A stretch of DNA of 35,394 bases from Bacteroidota bacterium (GTDB taxonomy: Bacteria; Bacteroidota; Bacteroidia; Chitinophagales; Saprospiraceae): positions 1-35,394 of the forward strand of contig SBHD01000116.1 of assembly GCA_006226345.1 (NCBI GenBank), written 5' to 3'. Below the pieces are notes generated by a model. The model had not been told where the DNA came from and ran no database searches. It saw nothing but the letters and a program-made list of their open reading frames with translations. Positions 30,614 through 35,394 of the stretch are shown piece by piece. Position 1 is the first letter of the stretch. Each line of letters opens with the position of its first letter. Position numbers and translations under genes: made by a program.

Positions 30614-33600
30614 ATGTCAAGCAAGCCGAAAATAGTCACCATTGACGGAAATGAAGCCACCGCGTATGTGGCTTACCGGGTCAATGAAATTTGTGCTATC
30701 TATCCTATTACGCCCTCCTCACCCATGGCCGAACTGGCCGATGAGTGGTCGGCCAAAGGCATGCCTAACCTATGGGGGAACATTCCCGAGGTCGTGGAGA
30801 TGCAGAGCGAAGGCGGCGCCGCCGGTGCCGTACACGGTGCCCTGCAGGCAGGTGCTCTGACCACTACGTTTACGGCTTCCCAGGGGCTGATGCTTATGCT
30901 GCCCAACCTGTACAAGATCGCCGGTGAGCTGACCAGTGCAGTGCTCCATGTTGCCGCGCGTTCCCTGGCTGCTCAGGCCTTGTCTATTTTCGGCGACCAC
31001 AGCGACGTGATGGCTGCCCGGCCGACCGGTTTTGCCCTGCTGGCTTCCGACTCGGTACAGGAAGCGCACGATATGGCACTGGTCTGCCAGGCGGCTACTT
31101 TGCAGGCCCGGATCCCGTTCATCCACTTTTTCGACGGTTTCCGGACCTCGCACGAGGTGAATAAGATCGCCCTGATCCCGGAAGATCAGATGCGCAAGAT
31201 GCTGGATGACAAGCTCCTGTTTGCACACCGGGAACGCAGCCTGAATCCCGATGCGCCGGTCGTGCGCGGTACGGCGCAAAACCCGGACGTATATTTTCAG
31301 GGCCGCGAGACCGTGAACCCGTTCTACGACGCTACTCCCGGTATCGTCCAGGAAATGATGGATCAGTTTGGCAAGATGACGGGCCGGAAGTACCGTATTT
31401 TCGACTACCATGGCGCACCTGACGCCGAACGTATCGTTGTGATCATGGGCTCCGGCGCCCAAACGGCCTCCGAGACGGCCAATGCGCTTGCCACAGGCAA
31501 AAAAGGTGAGAAAGTGGGTGTCATCCAGGTCCGTTTGTACCGCCCCTGGGCCAAGGACGCGTTTTTACAAGTCCTGCCGGCCTCAGTAAAATCAATTGCC
31601 GTACTCGATCGCACCAAGGAGCCCGGCGCCAGCGGTGAACCACTTTACACTGACGTAGTGGCCACCGTTGCGGAAGCGTTCAGTCAGGGTAAACGGAAAA
31701 CCATGCCGCGCACCGTTGGCGGACGCTACGGCTTGTCGTCTAAGGAATTCACTCCGGCTATGGCCAAAGCTGTTTTCGATGAACTGAAAAAGGCGGAGCC
31801 CAAGAATAACTTCACGATCGGTATTCACGACGACCTCACGCATACCAGCCTGGACTACGACCCGGCCTATACGCTCGATGAGGCAGGTCTGACCCAGGCA
31901 CTTTTCTTTGGCTTGGGTGCTGACGGCACGGTGGGTGCCAACAAGAACAGTATCAAGATCATCGGGGAAAATACCCCGTTGTATGCGCAGGGATATTTTG
32001 TTTACGACTCGAAAAAGTCCGGTGCCCGCACGGTATCGCACCTGCGTTTCGGTCCGAAGCCCATCAAAGCGCCTTATCTGATCCAGCAGGCCGACTTTGT
32101 AGCCTGCCACCAGTTTAATTTCCTGGAAAAAGTGGAAATGCTGCCGCTGGCACGCAAAGGCGCCACCTTCCTGCTCAACAGCCCTTACAGTAAGGACGAG
32201 ATCTGGGATCAGTTGCCCAAACCAGTACAGGAGGAGATCCTGGCCAGGGAGCTGAAAATGTATGTGATCAATGCCTCCGAAGTGGCGCGCAGTGTAGGCA
32301 TGGGCACGTATATCAATACGATCATGCAGACCTGCTTCTTTGCACTGTCCAATGTGCTGCCTAAAGACGAAGCCATCGATCAGATCAAAAAATATATCGA
32401 GAAGACCTATAAAAAACGAGGCCAGGCCGTTATCAAGAAAAACTTCGCGGCCGTAGATGCGGCGCTGGATCACCTGGAAGAAGTGAAAGTCCCAAAAAAA
32501 GTGACGAGCAAGCGCAAATTGCCACCTACCGTACCTGCCGGAGCACCGGCCTTTGTACAGGAGGTGACGGCAGTGATGATGCGCGGCCACGGCGACGACC
32601 TGCCGGTCAGTAAAATGCCGGCCGACGGCACCTATCCCAGCGGTACGACCAAATGGGAAAAACGCAATATTGCCGATTTCGTCCCGAAATGGGAACCGGA
32701 TATCTGTATTCAGTGCGGCAACTGCAGTTTTGTTTGTCCGCACAGTGTAATCCGTGCCAAGTTTTACCATGAGGATCAACTGAATGGCGCACCCAAGGGG
32801 TTCGAGGCTGCCCCGATCAATGCCCGCGGGTTCCCCGAAACTCAATACACGCTTCAAGTCTACGGTGAGGACTGCACCGGTTGCAACCTCTGTGAGGAGG
32901 TATGCCCGGCGGTAAGCCTCACCGACCGGACGACCAAGGCTATTCACCTGGTGCCCAAGGGCGAGGTGATCGAACAGCAGAAAAAGAACATCCCGTTCTT
33001 CGAACAGATCCCGTATAACGAACGCAGCAAGGTGGACTTTGCCTCCGTGCGCGGTACGCAGTTCCTGGAGCCCCTGTTCGAGTTTTCCGGAGCCTGTGCC
33101 GGCTGTGGTGAAACACCGTACCTGAGCCTGCTGTCGCGCCTGTTTGGCGACCGCCTCATCGTAGCGAACGCTACCGGATGCTCCTCAATCTATGGCGGCA
33201 ACCTGCCCACTACTCCCTGGACTACCAACAAGGAAGGGCGCGGCCCGGCCTGGTCGAACTCGCTTTTTGAAGACAACGCCGAATTCGGCCTGGGTATGCG
33301 CGTAAGCGTGGATAAACAAACAGACGTGGCGGCCGGACTGCTCCGCGGATTGATGGACGAATTGGGTGCCGGTTTTGTCGCCGAGATCCTGAATGCACCA
33401 CAGGGTACCGAGACTGAGATCCGGGAACAACGCGAGCGTGTTGCCCAACTCAAGGCCCGACTGATGAAAATGAAATCGCCTGTTGCCGAGAACCTGCTCT
33501 CCGTGGCCAACAACCTGGTCCGCCGCAGCGTGTGGCTGGTCGGTGGCGACGGCTGGGCGTATGATATCGGCTCGGCAGGCGTGGATCACGTGCTGGCCAG

Positions 33601-34192
33601 CGGCCGCAACGTGAATGTGCTAGTGCTGGATACGGAGGTGTACTCCAATACCGGTGGGCAAATGTCGAAGGCTACACCCACAGCAGCTACGGCCAAGTTT
33701 GCCGCAGCCGGCAAGCGGGTCGGCAAGAAAGACCTGGCCATGCAGGCGATCTCCTACGGAAATGTGTATGTGGCTCAGGTTGCCATGGGGGCCAACCCAC
33801 AGCAAACGTTGCTGGCTATGCGAGAAGCCGAGGCGTACGACGGTCCGTCACTGGTACTTGCCTACAGCCACTGCATTGCTCATGGTATCGATATGCGGAA
33901 AGGTCTCAATCAGCAGGATCTCGCAGTAGCGAGCGGTTACTGGCCCCTGATCCGGTATAATCCGGAATTGCGGCAGACGGGTAAAAATCCGTTTGTACTG
34001 GATTCTCCGCGGCCGACCATTCCGTTGAAGGATTATGCATACAACGAACTGCGGTACAGTATCCTGGCGCGCAGCAACCCGGAAGAAGCCGAGCGGCTTA
34101 TGCACCTCGCTCAACGGATCGCCGACCTGCGCTGGGAAAACTATGAAGATATGGCCACCTGGGAAGCACAGGCTTTTCAACCCGTTGAATGA
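30614..34192 (+). CDS. nifJ: pyruvate:ferredoxin (flavodoxin) oxidoreductase, single-chain
   Basis: This enzyme decarboxylates pyruvate to acetyl-CoA and CO2 and passes electrons to ferredoxin or flavodoxin. The ATG at 30614 gives 1192 residues; a TTG at 30593 adds seven unlikely residues. The domain order is that of homodimeric PFOR. The N-terminal domain I opens with DGNEATAYVAYRVNE and YPITPSSPMAEL. Domain II and the gamma/EKR domain follow, with two 4Fe-4S motifs near residues 696 and 752 (CIQCGNCSFVCP and CTGCNLCEEVCP). The proximal-cluster cysteines are near 827 (CAGCGETPY) and the thiamine diphosphate site near 977 (GGDGWAYDIG, then SNTGGQMSK). It lies between an NAD(P)H-type flavoprotein and a DHOD-fold protein in one operon, which suggests linkage to NAD(P)H rather than only to ferredoxin. 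Confidence 0.97.
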   Translation: MSSKPKIVTIDGNEATAYVAYRVNEICAIYPITPSSPMAELADEWSAKGMPNLWGNIPEVVEMQSEGGAAGAVHGALQAGALTTTFTASQGLMLMLPNLYKIAGELTSAVLHVAARSLAAQALSIFGDHSDVMAARPTGFALLASDSVQEAHDMALVCQAATLQARIPFIHFFDGFRTSHEVNKIALIPEDQMRKMLDDKLLFAHRERSLNPDAPVVRGTAQNPDVYFQGRETVNPFYDATPGIVQEMMDQFGKMTGRKYRIFDYHGAPDAERIVVIMGSGAQTASETANALATGKKGEKVGVIQVRLYRPWAKDAFLQVLPASVKSIAVLDRTKEPGASGEPLYTDVVATVAEAFSQGKRKTMPRTVGGRYGLSSKEFTPAMAKAVFDELKKAEPKNNFTIGIHDDLTHTSLDYDPAYTLDEAGLTQALFFGLGADGTVGANKNSIKIIGENTPLYAQGYFVYDSKKSGARTVSHLRFGPKPIKAPYLIQQADFVACHQFNFLEKVEMLPLARKGATFLLNSPYSKDEIWDQLPKPVQEEILARELKMYVINASEVARSVGMGTYINTIMQTCFFALSNVLPKDEAIDQIKKYIEKTYKKRGQAVIKKNFAAVDAALDHLEEVKVPKKVTSKRKLPPTVPAGAPAFVQEVTAVMMRGHGDDLPVSKMPADGTYPSGTTKWEKRNIADFVPKWEPDICIQCGNCSFVCPHSVIRAKFYHEDQLNGAPKGFEAAPINARGFPETQYTLQVYGEDCTGCNLCEEVCPAVSLTDRTTKAIHLVPKGEVIEQQKKNIPFFEQIPYNERSKVDFASVRGTQFLEPLFEFSGACAGCGETPYLSLLSRLFGDRLIVANATGCSSIYGGNLPTTPWTTNKEGRGPAWSNSLFEDNAEFGLGMRVSVDKQTDVAAGLLRGLMDELGAGFVAEILNAPQGTETEIREQRERVAQLKARLMKMKSPVAENLLSVANNLVRRSVWLVGGDGWAYDIGSAGVDHVLASGRNVNVLVLDTEVYSNTGGQMSKATPTAATAKFAAAGKRVGKKDLAMQAISYGNVYVAQVAMGANPQQTLLAMREAEAYDGPSLVLAYSHCIAHGIDMRKGLNQQDLAVASGYWPLIRYNPELRQTGKNPFVLDSPRPTIPLKDYAYNELRYSILARSNPEEAERLMHLAQRIADLRWENYEDMATWEAQAFQPVE

Positions 34193-34244
34193 TACCATCA
34201 CTAATCTCTTAATGTAATCACTCAATCACCAACCACTCAATGCA

Positions 34245-35237
34245 ATGGATCTACGCACAACCTACATGGGCCTGAAGCTCGACTCGCCGATCGTGGTATC
34301 GGCCTGCCCGTTATCCGAAGAAGTGAGCAATATTGTGGCTATGGAAGACCACGGCGCCGGTGCGGTGGTGCTGTTCTCCCTGTTTGAGGAGCAGATCCGC
34401 CGGGAACAGGAGCGGCTGATGGCCATTGAAATGACCACAACGAATGTATTTGCCGAAGGCTTGGACTATTTCCCGACGGCGGACGAGTACAGTGTAGGGG
34501 TGGAAGAATACCTCGATCTGATCCGCCTTGCCAAGGAGCGGGTGGATATCCCGATCATCGCCAGCCTTAACGGCATTACCCCCGAAGGCTGGATCGACTA
34601 TGCCAGGCAAATGGAGCAGGCCGGGGCCGATGCCCTGGAGATCAACGTGTTCTACATAGCAGCTGACCTGCACCAGGATGGCCGTTCGGTAGAAGATCGT
34701 TACCTGGAGATCGTAGAAACGGTCCGCTCTACGGTCAAGATACCGGTGGCGGTAAAACTCAATCCTTACTTTAGTGCTATGGGCAATATGGCCCGTGAAC
34801 TGGTGCTGGCCGGCGCCAACGGCCTGGTGCTGTTCAACCGGTTTTACCAGCCGGATTTCGATATCCGCACCTTGCGTGTGCTGAACAACCTGCAATACAG
34901 CGACTCCAACGAGATCCGGTTGCCATTGCTGTGGATCTCGGTTCTGTACGGTCGTCTGAATGCTTCTTTGGCCGCCACCACCGGTGTGCAGAGCGCCCGG
35001 GAAGTGATTAAATACCTGCTGGGTGGCGCTGATGTGACCATGACCGCATCGGCCCTCTACAAACACGGCATCCCGTATCTGAAAACCATGACCGAAGAAT
35101 TGGAGCGCTGGATGAAGGAAATGCAATTCCGGTCCGTGGATGCCTTCAAGGGCGTACTCAGTCAGCGGAATGTGGCTGACCCGTCGGCCTTTGAACGGGC
35201 AAACTATATTAAGATACTGGAAGGCGCCAGGCGGTAG
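34245..35237 (+). CDS. dihydroorotate dehydrogenase-fold (PreA-like) oxidoreductase
   Basis: This 330-residue protein has the TIM-barrel FMN fold of the dihydroorotate/dihydropyrimidine dehydrogenase family. Segments that show this are GLKLDSPIVVSACPLSEEV at the N-terminus, the strand around IPIIASLNG, LEINVF (Asn134) and PVAVKLNPYF with Lys171, which contacts FMN in the family. The loop that in active class-1 enzymes carries the catalytic Cys (ELNLSCPN-like) reads FYIAADLH here (136-143), without Cys or Ser. The C-terminal 4Fe-4S domain of true PreA is also absent. Its substrate is therefore unknown and is unlikely to be plain dihydroorotate. The gene follows nifJ by 52 bases in the same operon and is followed by a strong terminator. 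Confidence 0.88.
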   Translation: MDLRTTYMGLKLDSPIVVSACPLSEEVSNIVAMEDHGAGAVVLFSLFEEQIRREQERLMAIEMTTTNVFAEGLDYFPTADEYSVGVEEYLDLIRLAKERVDIPIIASLNGITPEGWIDYARQMEQAGADALEINVFYIAADLHQDGRSVEDRYLEIVETVRSTVKIPVAVKLNPYFSAMGNMARELVLAGANGLVLFNRFYQPDFDIRTLRVLNNLQYSDSNEIRLPLLWISVLYGRLNASLAATTGVQSAREVIKYLLGGADVTMTASALYKHGIPYLKTMTEELERWMKEMQFRSVDAFKGVLSQRNVADPSAFERANYIKILEGARR

Positions 35238-35299
35238 CCAACACTGACCTTTTAACTAACCTTATTAACTTTTCTATTCCAATTTTATATTGGAGACGT

Positions 35300-35333
35300 A
35301 AGGCACCTGTCCGGGTTTGGCAGGTGCCTTTTT
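35300..35333 (+). terminator. rho-independent terminator of the redox operon
   Basis: A perfect 10-bp stem (AAGGCACCTG at 35300-35309 with CAGGTGCCTT at 35321-35330) has an 11-base loop, and the T run is extended by TTT. It lies 62 bases after the last stop codon of the operon. Confidence 0.85.
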
Positions 35334-35394
35334 GGGAAAGTCAAATTGGAAAAGAAAAATTTGAAATTTGAAAAGGGGGGAGCTCTCTATATAT

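Noticed and set aside
31592-32947. A 451-codon minus-strand frame opposite nifJ.
   Set aside because: It is antisense to a highly conserved gene, and long antisense frames are common in GC-rich coding DNA; no domain is visible.

Overview
The window looks like a chromosomal segment of a Bacteroidota bacterium, most likely Saprospirales (Saprospiraceae or Lewinella/Haliscomenobacter-like). The support is indirect: several secreted proteins end in type IX secretion (T9SS) sorting domains of both type A and type B (CHU_C); there is a PorP/SprF-family outer-membrane protein, SprB-type adhesin repeats and HYR-like/dockerin giant proteins; and candidate promoters carry the Bacteroidota -7 box TAnnTTTG. 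No rRNA, IS element, phage gene, CRISPR array or origin was seen. One tRNA gene (Asn, GTT) is present.

Layout. 1-395: a probable gene end off the left edge and two terminators. 396-2959 (minus): a PfkB-family sugar kinase, a YbaB/EbfC nucleoid protein and a LamG/CHU_C secreted protein, probably one transcript. 3289-4296 (minus): a membrane-anchored cupin protein and tRNA-Asn with its own promoter and terminator. 4403-5326 (plus): pseudouridine-5'-phosphate glycosidase. 5562-16819 (minus): a surface-protein block made of a giant HYR-like/dockerin protein, a small cohesin-like protein, a 1545-residue protein with three cohesin-like modules, about 12 SprB-like repeats and a type B sorting domain, and a PorP/SprF protein. 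17138-17815 (minus): a NarL/LuxR-type response regulator with a degenerate receiver. 18130-21650 (plus): a vanadium-haloperoxidase-like lipoprotein and 2,4-dienoyl-CoA reductase. 21689-25992: a TrpR-like regulator, a PAP2 phosphatase, a TMTC-like TPR membrane protein and another T9SS cargo protein. 26320-28648: a small secreted or membrane protein, S-adenosylhomocysteinase and a GNAT acetyltransferase. 28949-35237 (plus): a three-gene redox operon closed by a strong terminator.

How the genes may work together. Two groups stand out. In the surface block, one protein carries a dockerin, its neighbours carry cohesin-like modules, and a PorP/SprF partner sits beside the type B cargo; this suggests an exported multiprotein surface assembly. 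In the redox operon, a GltD/PreT-like flavoprotein with extra Fe-S clusters, a full-length pyruvate:ferredoxin oxidoreductase and a dihydroorotate-dehydrogenase-fold protein lie in tandem, which suggests electron exchange between pyruvate/ferredoxin and NAD(P)H plus an unidentified FMN-dependent step. Both readings are inferences from domain content and gene order.
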